Source: Myxocyprinus asiaticus (Eukaryota > Chordata > Actinopteri > Cypriniformes > Catostomidae). From it: a DNA stretch of 64,000 nt. Of this stretch, positions 35,962 to 47,920 are shown piece by piece; within the stretch, counting starts at the first letter, position 1; every line of letters begins with the position of its first letter. Under the pieces are notes generated by a model. The model searched no databases, had not been told where the DNA came from, and worked only from the letters and a program-made list of their open reading frames with translations. The translations under genes and the position numbers were made by a program. The stretch is from positions 24,885,001 through 24,949,000 of the forward strand of contig NC_059347.1 in the NCBI RefSeq assembly GCF_019703515.2, read 5' to 3'.

Positions 35962-37759
35962 TGTTTCAAGTTCATGATCTCCCAGCATTCTGAACAGTAT
36001 CCCTCACTGAACATTTTGGTAAGTCAATATTAAAATTCATTATGCACCATATAAGTAAAAATAGAACCCTTCAAATTTCCCTTGAATCTTTAGCTAGACA
36101 CCCTTTGAGCTATGAGGAGAGATACCTTGTTCACTGAGAGTTGGCATGCTCATCAAGACAATACTCGCTGTAAGGACAGGGGGGTCCAAGGCTCACTATG
36201 GTTTGAGTCTAATAGTTTCCGTCAGTCTGGGATGTCCCAGCAATGTTGTCCTTGTCCCATTGCCCAGGGCCCATAACTGAGCACGGCTGAAGAGAATGGG
36301 CCCACTTTGTAGCCACACAGCAGGATCAGGCCATACCTATTCTGCTCCCCAAACTGTCATGCATAACAGCTTTATTGTGACCCAAATGGGAGCTGAAAGC
36401 AAAGAATAGGGCGAGGAAATGGATGATGAGAGGGAGTGAGAGAGTTCTTCACTTCAAGCAGAAATGTAAAAAGGAGGATCAGGGATAAATTGAGCTTAAA
36501 GTTGACAAATCTAGAATTCATTGGGGACTAAAATGTTATCATATTGAAATATGGAGCATAACAGTATTTTTTTATATACTGTATGTATGTGTATAGTGTT
36601 AGAAAGGAAAGAGATGTGTTTTGTGGGAAAAAGGACAGTCTTTGTTTGTTTGTTTGTTTTCTTAAAATCACAAGCAGTGAAGGCCCAAAAGTGACCAGTA
36701 TACTGTCACGTGTTTGTTTGTGGCATAGTTAAATGTAAAGTTGGTGATAAGTCAAGTTCATGTCCAATTTCAAGTTTAATGATAAACTGAACTTTTCTGA
36801 AAGATGAAAACCACCCAAATCAGCCAGCCAACAAAGACCAAGGAGATATATAGCTGAACTTCATGTAACTCCCCTCAGTTTGAATGGTAGGGAGCTCCTC
36901 CTTGAGAGTTTGTTTAGGATGAACGTCATGGAGTGAGACTATTCAGAGGATTTTGAGCCAGAATAAAAAATCCTCTCTGTGAGGTTATTAGTGAGGGTAA
37001 GGATGGTCCCCTTCTCTTTTTCTCTGTTTTCTTCCTGATATTCTCTGGCATGATATTCATTTTAATCAAGCCAGACTCCAAAGCTTCTGAAATAACGTAA
37101 CAAGCTCTTTTGTGATGGTATGGAAAAGGTAAAAGTTAACTGTGTGTGTGAGAGAAAGAGAGAATAGAGGGGAGTGGTCTGTTCAGACCACAGGCTTGAG
37201 AGAAGAAGTAGCCCATGGCTCTGTGAGACTTAACAAAAGGCCGTCTCTATCCATTGTGTTAGTGCTGGATTTCCCACGAGAGCCCAGCGCTTGAAAAGGG
37301 AAGTGGATCAGTTTCTCCTGACATGGATGTTTATTCATTCTGTGGCCAACTGCACCCCTAGCTCAAAAGGATTCACCAAACCGTTTTGATGTGTATGACA
37401 CATACACACACACATACACACACCCACACTTTTTTTGGGTGAGATAGGTGAAAAAGAAAAACACTGGCACATGGAGACTAGTGTGACCTGTGTGAATAGG
37501 CATGTCCACCTTCACAGTGACAGTGTCTGTGACAGTATCATGGTTGCTTGTCTGGACTTAGCTTTTGGTGTTGAAATGAGGCACCATTTTGTACTGGAAG
37601 ATATCAGAATAGTGGTGGAAGTTAACCTTTACTGTTGGTATAAGATGATTTTTTTAGCTTTTTTCATCATAGTTCTGATGAGGTTTTGATTTGGGGAACT
37701 GATTTCCCAGCAAACAATGCTTAATTAAGGAGAAATTTGCCGTTGCATCTTTTTTCCCC
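35962..37759. other. Unique stretch without a recognised gene
   Basis: Moderate complexity DNA with TTTG (36645-36660) and CA runs (37403-37425). No coding or transposon signal noticed. Confidence 0.5.
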
Positions 37760-38040
37760 AGACTGATCTCACAGTGAAATCTGAAACAGTAGGTTGACTT
37801 TTCTGTAGGTAAATTCGGTCTGCGCTTACTGAAATTCGAAACACTACCCAGAGTGGCCAAAGTAATAAGTGTTGTTGGCCGGAGGGGCACATGTAAGCTC
37901 CATTTTCTGGGTGTTTTGTCCACGAAGGGGCGCCAAAAGCGAGTTGTTTTGAGCAGTTCAGGATGTAATATTCACTGATTATGTGAACGACGTGATTACT
38001 TCCTGGTTTCAACACGGAATGCGAAGTAGGGTTAAAGACA
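37760..38040. repeat. Dispersed repeat starting CAGACTGATCTCACAG, copy 1
   Basis: Shares with 50961-51310, in the same order and orientation: CAGACTGATCTCACAG, GGTTGACTTTTCT, AAACACT(A/G)CCC, GTAAGTGTTGTTG, GAGTTGT and GATTACTTCCT(G/A)GTTTC. The tail is flanked by other repeat-like sequence to about 38390. Possibly a SINE body; see the tRNA-like head at 38897. Confidence 0.6.
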
Positions 38041-38829
38041 ACTTCAATTTTTTTTCCATATAATGCAAATGAATGATTATTGAGGCTAACATTCTGCTTA
38101 ATGTCTCCTTTTGTGTAATATGGAAGAAAGAAAGCCATACAGGTTCTGAACAACATAAGTTGCACAATTAGAATCACCTAGCGAAATTTTTCAAATATGT
38201 TTCTGAATTGCTCCCACCATCTACCGATGATCTGACAAACAGGTAGTCCTGCCCCAAACTCATGCCATTGGTCGAGCCAGTGTTGCTGTGTGATGCTGGT
38301 CAGGGTGCTCAAACAAACACTTATATTTTGATAGCACCACAGAGCCACAGCTATTCTGGTTAAGTACCATCTGTATGTAAGAAACATAAGTTAAAGAGGC
38401 TATAATAGTTTCACGTTCTCTAAACAACCACACTAAAGAATATTTACTAAAGTTTCATTTTACATTACAATAACAACTGTAAAGCACCATGACTGTGTAA
38501 GCAAACATTTTTGGTTTGTTTTGTGTTAGCTAACTTACTAACTGGGCTATAGCTGAAAGGCTTTGGCTTGTATGCCCCAGTTAACATGATTCGTGATCAG
38601 TGCTTGAGCTCATGCAGTGCAAAATATGTGGCCTAATGTCATGAAATTTACGTGAACATGACAACATATTTGCAATTCAAAATGTATGTGTTGTATAACA
38701 GGTTTGGCTGCAGTTTTCCAGTGAAATGTTCAGCTGGGGGCGAATGAAAAGCGAGTGAAATGGTGTTGTAAGATATGGTTTCAAGGTGAATTTTAGATGG
38801 ATGTTTTTAAAACATATCTACCTAACCTA

Positions 38830-38985
38830 AAACTTTTGCCTGAACCTAACCATTAGTGTTTTAAAATATAAATGAGACTTCTTTGACTCTTACATGTCAG
38901 CATGATTTCTTGGCTGGTCTTGAACCACAGTCCTCCAACTCAAAGCTCAACGCTCTATCAGGTGAGCTACCACGTAAGCAAATCA
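38830..38985 (-). repeat. tRNA-derived SINE head (minus strand)
   Basis: On the minus strand 38975-38900 reads like the 5' half of a tRNA gene: an A-box-like GGTAGCTCACCTGATAGAGC and a B box GGTTCAAGACC that matches the RNA polymerase III consensus GGTTCRANNCC. The body runs on toward 38830. It lacks a full tRNA fold, so it is a SINE head rather than a tRNA gene. Confidence 0.6.
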
Positions 38986-39005
38986 TGTTGGAATAAGTTT
39001 ATATA

Positions 39006-40253
39006 CACTATATTGCCAAAAGTATTCACTCACCCATCCAAATAATTGAATTCAGGTGTTCCAATCACTTCCATGGCCACAGGTGTATAAAATGAAGCAC
39101 CTAGGCATGCAGACTGCTTCTACAAACATTTGTGAAAGTATGGGCCGCTCTCAGGAGCTCAGTGAATTCCAGCGTGGTACTGTGATAGGATGCCACCTGT
39201 GCAACAAGTCCAGTCGTGAAATTTCCTCGCTAATAAATATTCCACAGTCAACTGTCAGTGGTATTATAACAAAGTGGAAGCGATTGGGAATGACAGCAAC
39301 TCAGCCACGAAGTGGTAGGCCACGTAAAATGACAGAGCGGGGTCAGCGGATGCTGAGGTGCATAGTGCGCAGAGGTCACCAACTTTCTGCAGAGTCAATC
39401 GCTACAGACCTCCAAAGTTCATGTAGCCTTCAGATTAGCTCAAGAACAGTGCGTAGAGAGCTTCATGGAATGGGTTTCCATGGCCGAGCAGCTGCATCCA
39501 AGCCATGCATCACCAAGTGCAATGCAAAGCGTCGGATGCAGTGGTGTAAAGCACGCCGCCACTGGACTCTAGAGCAGTGGAGACGCGTTCTCTGGAGTGA
39601 CGAATCACGCTTCTCCATCTGGCAATCTGATGGACGAGTCTGGGTTTGGTGGTTGCCAGGAGAACGGTACTTGTCTGACTGCATTGTGCCAACTGTGAAG
39701 TTTGGTGGAGGAGGGATTATGGTGTGGGGTTGTTTTTCAGGAGCTGGGCTTGGCCCCTTAGTTCCAGTGAAAGGAACTCTGAATGCTTCAGCATACCAAG
39801 AGATTTTGGACAATTCCATGCTCCCAACTTTGTGGGAACAGTTTGGGGATGGCCCCTTCCTGTTCCAACATGACTGCACACCAGTGCACAAAGCAAGGTC
39901 CATAAAGACATGGATGAGTGAGTTTGGTGTGGAAGAACTTGACTGGCCTGCACAGAGTCCTGACCTCAACCCGATAGAGCACCTTTGGGATGAATTTGAG
40001 CGAAGACTGCGAGCCAGGCCTTCTCGTCCAACATCAGTGTCTGACCTCACAAATGCGTTTCTGGAAGAATGGTCAAAAAGTCCCATAAACACACTCCTAA
40101 ACCTTGTGGAAAGCCTTCCCAGAATAGTTGAAGCTGTTATAGCTGCAAAGGGTGGGCCGACGTCATATTAAACCCTATGGATTAAGAATGGGATGTCACT
40201 TAAGTTCATATGCGTCTAAAGGCAGGTGAGCGAATACTTTTGGCAATATAGTG
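39006..40253 (+). mobile_element. Complete Tc1/mariner-family DNA transposon (element B)
   Basis: A full-length Tc1-type element of about 1.25 kb. Its ends are inverted repeats of about 30 bp: the left end begins CACTATATTGCCAAAAGTAT, and the right end is its reverse complement with only a base or so different over the first 29. It is flanked on both sides by TA (39004-39005 and 40254-40255), the target-site duplication expected of Tc1/mariner. It carries one uninterrupted transposase gene on the + strand. A TATA-like box (TATAAAA) lies near 39087, between the left terminal repeat and the transposase start. Ends, duplication and reading frame are all intact, so the insertion is probably young. 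Whether it is active cannot be judged from the sequence alone. Confidence 0.93.
39140..40171 (+). CDS. Tc1-like transposase, intact (DD34E)
   Basis: Transposase of element B, which would bind the terminal repeats and carry out cut-and-paste transposition into TA sites in the nucleus. The frame opens at 39056, but I prefer the methionine at 39140 (context gaaagtATGG). It begins [11 protein letters not shown] like other Tc1 proteins and gives 343 residues, normal for the family. An N-terminal paired-type helix-turn-helix region (about residues 5-110) contains the GRPRK AT-hook-like linker near residue 60. The catalytic DDE domain follows: first Asp in LWSDESRF (residue 154), second in FQHDCTP (245), Glu in [11 protein letters not shown] (280). 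There are 34 residues between the second Asp and the Glu, the Tc1 signature. The protein ends normally at AAKGGPTSY. No stops or frameshifts are present. Family assignment is firm; activity is inferred only. Confidence 0.94.
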   Translation: MGRSQELSEFQRGTVIGCHLCNKSSREISSLINIPQSTVSGIITKWKRLGMTATQPRSGRPRKMTERGQRMLRCIVRRGHQLSAESIATDLQSSCSLQISSRTVRRELHGMGFHGRAAASKPCITKCNAKRRMQWCKARRHWTLEQWRRVLWSDESRFSIWQSDGRVWVWWLPGERYLSDCIVPTVKFGGGGIMVWGCFSGAGLGPLVPVKGTLNASAYQEILDNSMLPTLWEQFGDGPFLFQHDCTPVHKARSIKTWMSEFGVEELDWPAQSPDLNPIEHLWDEFERRLRARPSRPTSVSDLTNAFLEEWSKSPINTLLNLVESLPRIVEAVIAAKGGPTSY

Positions 40254-40255
40254 TA

Positions 40256-41003
40256 TGTAGGTAGGTCTGTAAAACAAGTATGCAACATGTATAATTTTTC
40301 AAAAGATGCGTTAGAGTAAATGTGTGTCGATATCATAACATAGCAGGGTCTGAGTAATAGAGAGAAAAATAAGCACAGTATTTATAAAATCATTATCATC
40401 CATTAAAGGCATGATTTGAGTGAAAGTGAATAAAACACACAGAAGTTGTAGCGCCTCTAGTGTTCATTTCACCTGGAACCTGCAAGGAATTGTACCTGGA
40501 GACACATTTAACAAGTTTGGCAAAAATGTATTTGGAGTCACGTTTTCACCATGAGGCCAGGTTGAAAATGTTGCTTTATTTACACTCCACACACCATTAG
40601 ATCTTGTTAGCTAAACTGTCATCCATATGGTTATGAGGTATTAAAGTGTGGACAATTCCTTAATTTCTTTAGCTATCCAAATTGAACAGTTTTAGCCTCT
40701 CAGGTAGGCAAGTCAAAATAAACTTGGCAAATTGAAACCAATTTCTGGAGCACCATTATCGTCTAAAATATCTCAACACTGCTTCTCCTCTCCCTCTTGA
40801 CTCTTTGTGAAACAATCAGAACCTATGGACCCAGTTGCCATGTTGAGTCTTGGTTTAAATGGCTCCATTGTTGCATTGTAACAAGATGCCAGACCTGGTT
40901 GTTTGATCCACTTTACTGAAAAGTTTTCATTCCCCCTCTTCTTTTCTGCACCTTTTTGTTAACCAATGGATCAGCTGAGAAGGTCAAGAAACATTGTATT
41001 TTG

Positions 41004-41043
<40 letters not shown>

Positions 41044-41972
41044 TGTGGCCATTATGGATTGCATTTAAAATGTCATAGCTAATTTTTCCTGATGGCTAAA
41101 ACGCCTTTTCTTCTGCTCTTACAGTGACTGTCTGTCGTTATCATACTAGTTTATTGAAGCCTATCCACTTATTTGTCTGGGAGTTGCCTGGTTTCGAAGC
41201 AGGTGTGTCTGTCAGCCGACTTCTCAGAGGCAAAATCATGGTCTTTAGTGTGAAAGCGAAGAGGCTGCTGTCTTTCAGCCTGAGTGCTAGCAAAATGTCA
41301 AAAATCAAGTTTTAGTGGCTTGTTCATGTCACACTTAGAGAGCAGCATACTGTGTATTTTTCTTTCTTTCTGATTACCCTTTTCTGTTGTTCTTCTTCTT
41401 GTTGTCTATATTTGCCAGTTTGCAATGGGCATACAGTTTGTTGTAAGGTAAAATAATAATATAGACCCAGTTTACAACTGACATGCACAGCATGCAATAG
41501 CTAGCTCTATTTTGGTGCTACAAGACATTGTTTTAATTTTATAAGCCTGTACTGATAAATGTATGTCAACTGATCTGTTTACAGTGAAAGTAATCCTTTT
41601 ATTTAAACAAGATCTTATTTGCATATCCCTTCCTTTAGCAAAGCATTGCTAGTGTTAAAAGGATCCACTAGCATGAGGGAGGACATAAAAACACCACTAT
41701 CACATTATACAAGACTTTTTGTCTGGCAGACTGCTTTGCCTTATTTGGCATGATTTGTGGGTAGCCATCTGTGCTTAGACCCCATTTGAAATGTGAGAAA
41801 GAACCTATGCATTTGCATGAGAATAATTGACACTCCAAATTGGCCCTCCAATCACAAAGGATTATGTTTAGTGTATGCGTAAGTAGGGACTCTTCCAGAG
41901 GTGTACTGGGATTGAAAGGATGTAAGATGCTACACTTTTATCAGTATTTCTGTTATGGAATACTACTGCTAG

Positions 41973-42004
<32 letters not shown>

Positions 42005-43452
42005 ATAATAATAATAATAATAAAACCCTTTGAGCTGATTAAAATCTTCAATAAGCGTTTATGAAGTGCTGCCAAATAACGTACTTTAAAGATTATAAAA
42101 ACACGGCAGTAGATTGAAGAGCAGGCTAACAAATGTAATATCTTAACATCAAGGATGGTTTATAGGTCATGATTGCCAGTGTATGTTTGTGCACTCATAC
42201 ACACTCATGCCTGCATTGTATCTGTAAGTGGTAGTGCATTTATAATGTTGTAGCAGAGAGGGAGGAGAACTGAACAAGCACACTATTAAATTATTGATAA
42301 TAGCTAATGAAAAGAATTGTTTCTGGATGAACTAAAGGATAAACTGTACTTGTCCCTAGATACAAGCACCACAGAGATTCAAATACGTGCAGAAAATATT
42401 TAATGTATAAATATGGACTACCAAATTTCAAATTATAGTGCCAAAACTGAAGAGCTTTCTGAAAAATCTACCACTTTTGTAAATACATTTTCATAGAGTA
42501 CTGAATACACATAACCAGATTTCTCAGTGTCTGAAAGGACCCGTGATGTGACTGCCCATGCTCCAGTAGGTAAACCATTGGAAGACAGGGTAGATCTTGC
42601 CTGCTCTATATGGCCGTGAATTCATTTGCACACATATGAAAGAAGAGGAGCCCCTGGCAAAGAACTGAGATATTTGTGCTGTCTTCTGTCAGATACCAAG
42701 AGAGGAAGTGTGTTTGTTTTCATGGATGCTCGATCTCACCCATCTTGCATGGAGGAATAGCATAGGTTTATTCCGGTCTCCATGGCAACATTGCAGCATG
42801 CCAGGGCCTTGCCAAAGCATGGGTGCCCGGGGAAATCCCATTGATTCAATACACAATAATCAAAACAAGCAATTACAACCCCTTCCCCCCAATGATCAAG
42901 CCAAATCTACGCCCTTGGGTGGCCCAACTCTTTAAAAGAGTTGGTCTGATGTGCTGAGGAAGCAATTCAACACTTCAATACTTTAAAGGAGTTCAATTAG
43001 AGTCAAGCTATCCTAGCATAGTTGTGTTAAATCAGCACAGTATTTTTCTGGCACAAAAAAGGATGATAACATTATACAGTATTTGAACAGAAAAGCCCCT
43101 TAAGTTACAGTATATACCAAAGCCGAAATCATAGTGAGGAACAGCATTTAACTAAATTCTATATTATTCTGTAAAATTATTATTTATAATTTTATAAAAT
43201 TATAAAATAAAATGTAATTATTTTATACATTAATCATTAATTATTTATAAAGTATATAATTTTGTAGATCACTTTAAAAAAGAAGACGTAAAATGTCACA
43301 TAAGCATCTGTGCAGGGACAGAAGTAACTGAAAAATGCAGTTAAGTTAGTAGCATTGCTACTGTTAGTCCCTATCACTGGTTAATGGCAGTTTGAACTTG
43401 TTTTTCGAGTCTTGGTCCACATACAGACTAATCCAGTATCTGCATGTGCAGC

Positions 43453-43456
<4 letters not shown>
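40256..43456. other. Mostly unique stretch between Tc1 elements B and C
   Basis: Holds a GT run (41007-41040), an ACT/AAT run (41972-42022) and the weak exon-like segment at 41125. No other gene or element identified. Confidence 0.5.
41125..41202 (+). other. Weak exon-like segment
   Basis: Acceptor CTTTTCTTCTGCTCTTACAG (AG at 41123-41124) and donor CAG|GTGTGT (GT at 41203). The pyrimidine tract is good, the donor only fair. Low-confidence candidate for the same transcript set. Confidence 0.2.

Positions 43457-43511
<55 letters not shown>
43457..43511. repeat. (TA)n microsatellite, target of Tc1 element C
   Basis: TA run ending at the element's left end; it resumes at 45095-45118 on the other side, so the two were one tract before insertion. 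Confidence 0.9.
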
Positions 43512-43514
<3 letters not shown>

Positions 43515-45094
43515 GTGCATCTCAATAAATTAGAATGTCGTGGAAAAGTTCATTTATTTCAGTAATTCAACTCAAATTGTGAAACTCGTGTATTAAATAA
43601 ATTCAGTGCACACAGACTGAAGTAGTTTAAGTCTTTGGTTCTTTTAATTGTGATGATTTTGGCTCACATTTAACAAAAACCCACCAATTCACTATCTCAA
43701 AAAATTAGAATACATCATAAGACCAATAAAAAAACATTTTTAGTGAATTGTTGGCCTTCTGGAAAGTATGTTCATTTACTGTATATGTACTCAATACTTG
43801 GTAGGGGCTCCTTTTGCTTTAATTACTGCCTCAATTCGGCGTGGCATGGAGGTGATCAGTTTGTGGCACTGCTGAGGTGGTATGGAAGCCCAGGTTTCTT
43901 TGACAGTGGCCTTCAGCTCATCTGCATTTTTTGGTCTCTTGTTTCTCATTTTCCTCTTGACAATACCCCATAGATTCTCTATGGGGTTCAGGTCTGGCGA
44001 GTTTGCTGGCCAGTCAAGCACACCAACACCATGGTCATTTAACCAACTTTTGGTGCTTTTGGCAGTGTGGGCAGGTGCCAAATCCTGCTGGAAAATGAAA
44101 TCAGCATCTTTAAAAAGCTGGTCAGCAGAAGGAAGCATGAAGTGCTCCAAAATTTCTTGGTAAACGGGTGCAGTGACTTTGGTTTTCAAAAAACACAATG
44201 GACCAACACCAGCAGATGACATTGCACCCCAAATCATCACAGACTGTGGAAACTTAACACTGGACTTCCAGCAACTTGGGCTATGAGCTTCTCCACCCTT
44301 CCTCCAGACTCTAGGACCTTGGTTTCCAAATGAAATACAAAACTTGCTCTCATCTGAAAAGAGGACTTTGGACCACTGGGCAACAGTCCAGTTCTTCTTC
44401 TCCTTAGCCCAGGTAAGACGCCTCTGATGTTGTCTGTGGTTCAGGAGTGGCTTAACAAGAGGAATACGACAACTGTAGCCAAATTCCTTGACACGTCTGT
44501 GTGTGGTGGCTCTTGATGCCTTGACCCCAGCCTCAGCACATTCCTTGTGAAGTTCACCCAAATTCTTGAATCGATTTTGCTTGACAATCCTCATAAGGCT
44601 GCGGTTCTCTCGGTTGGTTGTGCATCTTTTTCTTCCACACTTTTTCCTTCCACTCAACTTTCTGTTAACATGCTTGGATACAGCACTCTGTGAACAGCCA
44701 GCTTCTTTGGCAATGAATGTTTGTGGCTTACCCTCCTTGTGAAGGGTGTCAATGATTGTCTTCTGGACAACTGTCAGATCAGCAGTCTTCCCCATGATTG
44801 TGTAGCCTAGTGAACCAAACTGAGAGACCATTTTGAAGGCTCAGGAAACCTTTGCAGGTGTTTTGAGTTGATTAGCTGATTGGCATGTCACCATATTCAA
44901 ATTTTTTGAGATAGTGAATTGGTGGGTTTTTGTTAAATGTGAGCCAAAATCATCACAATTAAAAGAACCAAAGACTTAAACTACTTCAGTCTGTGTGCAC
45001 TGAATTTATTTAATACACGAGTTTCACAATTTGAGTTGAATTACTGAAATAAATGAACTTTTCCACGACATTCTAATTTATTGAGATGCACCTG
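43512..45094 (-). mobile_element. Complete Tc1/mariner-family transposon with ~195-bp inverted repeats (element C)
   Basis: A second complete Tc1-type element, about 1.58 kb, of a different family from element B. Its terminal inverted repeats are long, 43512-43706 and 44900-45094, and match almost base for base as I read them; both begin CAGGTGCATCTCAATAAATT. Long repeats recall the IR/DR arrangement of some fish Tc1 elements, in which the transposase binds an outer and an inner site in each arm. The element sits inside a (TA)n microsatellite, with TA runs on both sides (about 43457-43511 and 45095-45118), so the exact TA duplication cannot be assigned uniquely. It encodes one intact transposase on the - strand. 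Confidence 0.93.
43791..44795 (-). CDS. Tc1-like transposase, intact (DD34E), distinct family
   Basis: Transposase of element C. The open frame begins at 44831, but the methionine at 44795 (MGKTADLTVVQK) matches the usual Tc1 start and gives 334 residues. The N-terminal helix-turn-helix region contains KEAGCSQSAVSKHVNRK, a recognition-helix type motif, followed by a basic linker (GRKKCGRKR). Catalytic residues counted from the preferred start: Asp in LFSDESKF (148), Asp in FQQDLAPAH (238), Glu in [11 protein letters not shown] (273), with 34 residues between the last two. It ends with AIKAKGAPTKY-like residues, the standard terminus. No disabling mutation is visible. Function (cut-and-paste at TA) is known for the family; present activity is inferred from intactness of gene and ends. 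Confidence 0.94.
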   Translation of the reverse strand: MGKTADLTVVQKTIIDTLHKEGKPQTFIAKEAGCSQSAVSKHVNRKLSGRKKCGRKRCTTNRENRSLMRIVKQNRFKNLGELHKECAEAGVKASRATTHRRVKEFGYSCRIPLVKPLLNHRQHQRRLTWAKEKKNWTVAQWSKVLFSDESKFCISFGNQGPRVWRKGGEAHSPSCWKSSVKFPQSVMIWGAMSSAGVGPLCFLKTKVTAPVYQEILEHFMLPSADQLFKDADFIFQQDLAPAHTAKSTKSWLNDHGVGVLDWPANSPDLNPIENLWGIVKRKMRNKRPKNADELKATVKETWASIPPQQCHKLITSMPRRIEAVIKAKGAPTKY

Positions 45095-45096
45095 TA

Positions 45097-45127
<31 letters not shown>

Positions 45128-45283
45128 TATATTTTTTTTTTTGCACCATAGTTTTTCAGTCCATAGTCACACAAATGTGTGTGTGTGTGTGTGTGTGTTT
45201 TGATCAACCCTTCAGAGATCCTTAATTTAGACAGTTAATCATTCATTCTCACAAGCACTGACTCACACAACCACAACTGGGAT

Positions 45284-45564
45284 TTTAAGAGATAGTTCAC
45301 CCAAAAATAAAATTTCTGTCATCATTTACTCACCCTTATGTTGTCCCAAACCTATATCATTTTCTTTTTTTCCATGGAACACAAAAGGAGATATAAGGCA
45401 GAATGTTAGAATTAGTCACCATTCATTTTCATTATATACTGTATAAAAAGAGATGCAATGAAAGTTAAACATTGTTTCTTGCATCTCCTTTTGTGTTCCT
45501 TGAAAAAAAAAAAAAAAAAAGTAAATGATGACAGGATTTTCATTTTGGGTGAATTATCGCATCA
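45284..45564. mobile_element. MITE of the GTTCACCCAAAAATA family
   Basis: Left end TTTTAAGAGATAGTTCACCC at 45284 onward; right end GTAAATGATGACAGGATTTT and CATTTTGGGTGAATTATC to about 45564. Same inverted-repeat design as the copy at 14002-14307, with a poly-A run (45505-45521) inside. It lies about 190 bp from the right end of Tc1 element C. Confidence 0.7.
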
Positions 45565-45989
45565 ACTAAACCACAGCCTTACAGGGTAAGATTTTACCTT
45601 CTTATAGAGAGACACACACACATGCACTGAACAGATCTGTGGAGCATATATTTTTAACCCAAATGTGCTTTTTGCAGAGGGGTTAAAAGGGCGAATGAGA
45701 AATTCTGTAAATTATTTATAATAGCTGAAACTCTTTTAGTGTTCCTCTCTGTTGGGTCGGGAGGGAGACTGTGCACTGGAATGTGCTTTACTTATACATT
45801 GTCAGATATGTGGTGCAGGAGATACTTTTACCTACATCAACAAAAGAGCTGTAGGTGGAGGAAGAAGTAGGTCATGTAATTTACTTCAGGTCAGAAAGGT
45901 ACAGAGAGATTTTGACAGGCTGAACTAGACATACAGAACCAGTTCATTCACACATGACACTAATTATTGTCTTTTTCCTTTCTTTCAAG

Positions 45990-46041
45990 GAATGGTGATG
46001 CTTTAGAAGAGGTGCATTCCTTTCTGCTGTGGGGAAGAAAG
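45990..46041 (+). ncRNA. Candidate short internal exon
   Basis: A long pyrimidine tract and acceptor, TTTTTCCTTTCTTTCAAG (AG at 45988-45989), precede 52 bases ending AAAG|GTCAGT (GT at 46042). The acceptor is strong, the donor moderate. No protein is recognisable. Confidence 0.3.
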
Positions 46042-46372
46042 GTCAGTAACTCTTCTCTTACGTATGTCACATAAAATGAGGGGTCAAATTTGGGGTTAAA
46101 AGGCGATCATTGTGGGGCAAAGACAACTCAACTGTAGAAGGTGAATTAAAGAAATAAAGAAAATTGACTCCAGGTACAGTAACTACCCTTCATTGAGGCA
46201 GTGGTGGTTCTAGTGGTGGTCCCCCCCCCCCCCCCCCATCATGTTGTACTGCTCAGTGAGAAGCCAGCATCATTGATTGTTTCGTTGTTTCAGAGGCCCA
46301 AATTGCAAATGTGCTTACTGTAATTGACCCAATTATCAGTGGTATTTAGCATAGATCTACACTTAGGTCACA

Positions 46373-46566
46373 TCCACACTAATACATTTTCATTTGAAAA
46401 TATATTTATAATGCTACGCTTACACCTCTTATCCACATTAGAATAGAGGTTTCCTCCACCGAAAACTGAGACATTCGAAAATGCTCTCCATAACCACATA
46501 CTTTGGAAAACGATGATGTTTGGAAACTGAAAACTGAGTTTTTAAATTTAAATAGATTAGTGCGGA
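46373..46566. mobile_element. Possible MITE with TCCACACTAAT ends
   Basis: Ends TCCACACTAAT (46373-46383) and ATTAGTGCGGA (46556-46566) are inverted repeats with one mismatch. The interior is rich in GAAAAC/GTTTTC strings (GGAAAACGATGATG, CCGAAAACTGAGA). No reading frame of interest. Confidence 0.45.
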
Positions 46567-47696
46567 CATTGTATTAATTTGATATCTATCTTTTAGAATC
46601 TTGGAAGGGGTTGTACCTCATTTCTATTTTTATTCAGAGATTAGCAGAGTGACTGAAGCAAGCCAGAGTGGTAATTGGACAATTGAGGACAGTGCGCTCC
46701 ATGTCGAGTCAATGTGTTTAGTTTGGGAAAGAGTGGCTCAAACACCTCTTTTATTTCACAGAGAAAAAATATTAAGTTGCAGCAGAATCTGACACAGAGA
46801 AGCCGATTAATCCTGCAGAGTCAATAAAAGTAAAGTGATGCTGAAAAACACATCTGTGCAGATCTTGGACCACACTTCAAAGGTGCATGTTTCTCCTGAG
46901 GCAGTGTGCTGTATGCAGCGAGTACTTTTAATGTATTCCTCTAGGCTGAAGTACTTTTTGTTGTTGTCTTGATTTCGTATTTAATTATTTACTTTCTGGG
47001 ACAAGAGATTTAGAGTAGAGATGCTTGGATCAGACATCCCATAATCTAACAAGCCACTGAAGAAAGTGCTGGTGCGTGACCATAAGTGACGTCCACAATA
47101 CCCAATGACTTTTAAATTTCAAAGGAAGCTAAGAAAGAGGATTGTGTACCCCAACTAAGCAACCTGGTCTCATATAATCAAGTTACTATATATACATTTT
47201 TGCAAAATGATTTTCAAGTGGCTCATTGTCCATCACAGCTCTTTCTTGGTTAAATGAACAGTAGAGGCACTACAGCAGCATGACTTTTATTTACTTTCAC
47301 AATCATCACAAGTAAAATGGCAGTTTATCCATTCATAAACACATACTTTTTGCTCTAATCCTCACACAATGCTGTCTTATAACATCGAAACACTTTTACT
47401 ATAGTGCATGACTTGTATGAAGATACATTTTAACGTATACACAATAAAAAAAAAGATGTTTAAGATTAACGCATTTCATTTTCATAAGAAAATTCCTTCA
47501 AAAGTATTATTTATTTAATGTTATCTTTAACAAAACAAAACAAAAAAATATATATTTTAACTTTGATTTAATTTAGTTGAAAATTACAATTCAATTTGAT
47601 GGAATTTTATGAAATTGAAATGCATAAATCTTAAAAATAGGCTAAAATACATATTTTTTGAATGCATTACATAAACATAAAGTGCAGTCAAATAAT

Positions 47697-47760
47697 GTGG
47701 TAGCCTAACTGACAGAGTGTTGCACTTGTGATGCAAAGGACTGAGGTACAAGTCTGAAGA
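47697..47760 (+). repeat. Diverged tRNA-derived SINE head (plus strand)
   Basis: GTGGTAGCCTAACTGACAGA resembles an A box, and GAGGTACAAGTCT about 45 bases later a mutated B box. The layout matches the better head at 38830-38985 but is more degraded. Confidence 0.45.
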
Positions 47761-47859
47761 GCACACAAGTTGCAAGTGAGCCAAAAATGTCATAGAAGCA
47801 CCACACAATAACATGGTTGCTTCAGCATATGCATTTACAGTATATCTCACATTTGCGTT

Positions 47860-47920
47860 TTATGACACAATCGGTCAGGGCCGTAACCGCAATAGATTTT
47901 GAGGGGGATAAGTCCACCCC
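47860..47920 (+). repeat. Dispersed repeat with GGCCGTAACC core, copy 1
   Basis: GTCAGGGCCGTAACCGCAAT then AGATTTTGAGGGGGA; shares this order with 52630-52680 (AAGGCCGTAACCACCATAGA, then ATTGAGGGGGA). Same orientation. Probably fragments of one transposon family. Confidence 0.5.

Noticed and set aside
38900..38975. tRNA gene on the minus strand
   Set aside because: A and B boxes are present, but the cloverleaf and acceptor stem are not; it is a SINE head.
39463..40092. 209-codon minus-strand frame
   Set aside because: Antisense shadow of the intact element B transposase; no recognisable protein.
46220..46237. Poly-C run as a functional element
   Set aside because: Simple homopolymer; likely slippage or an assembly-length uncertainty.
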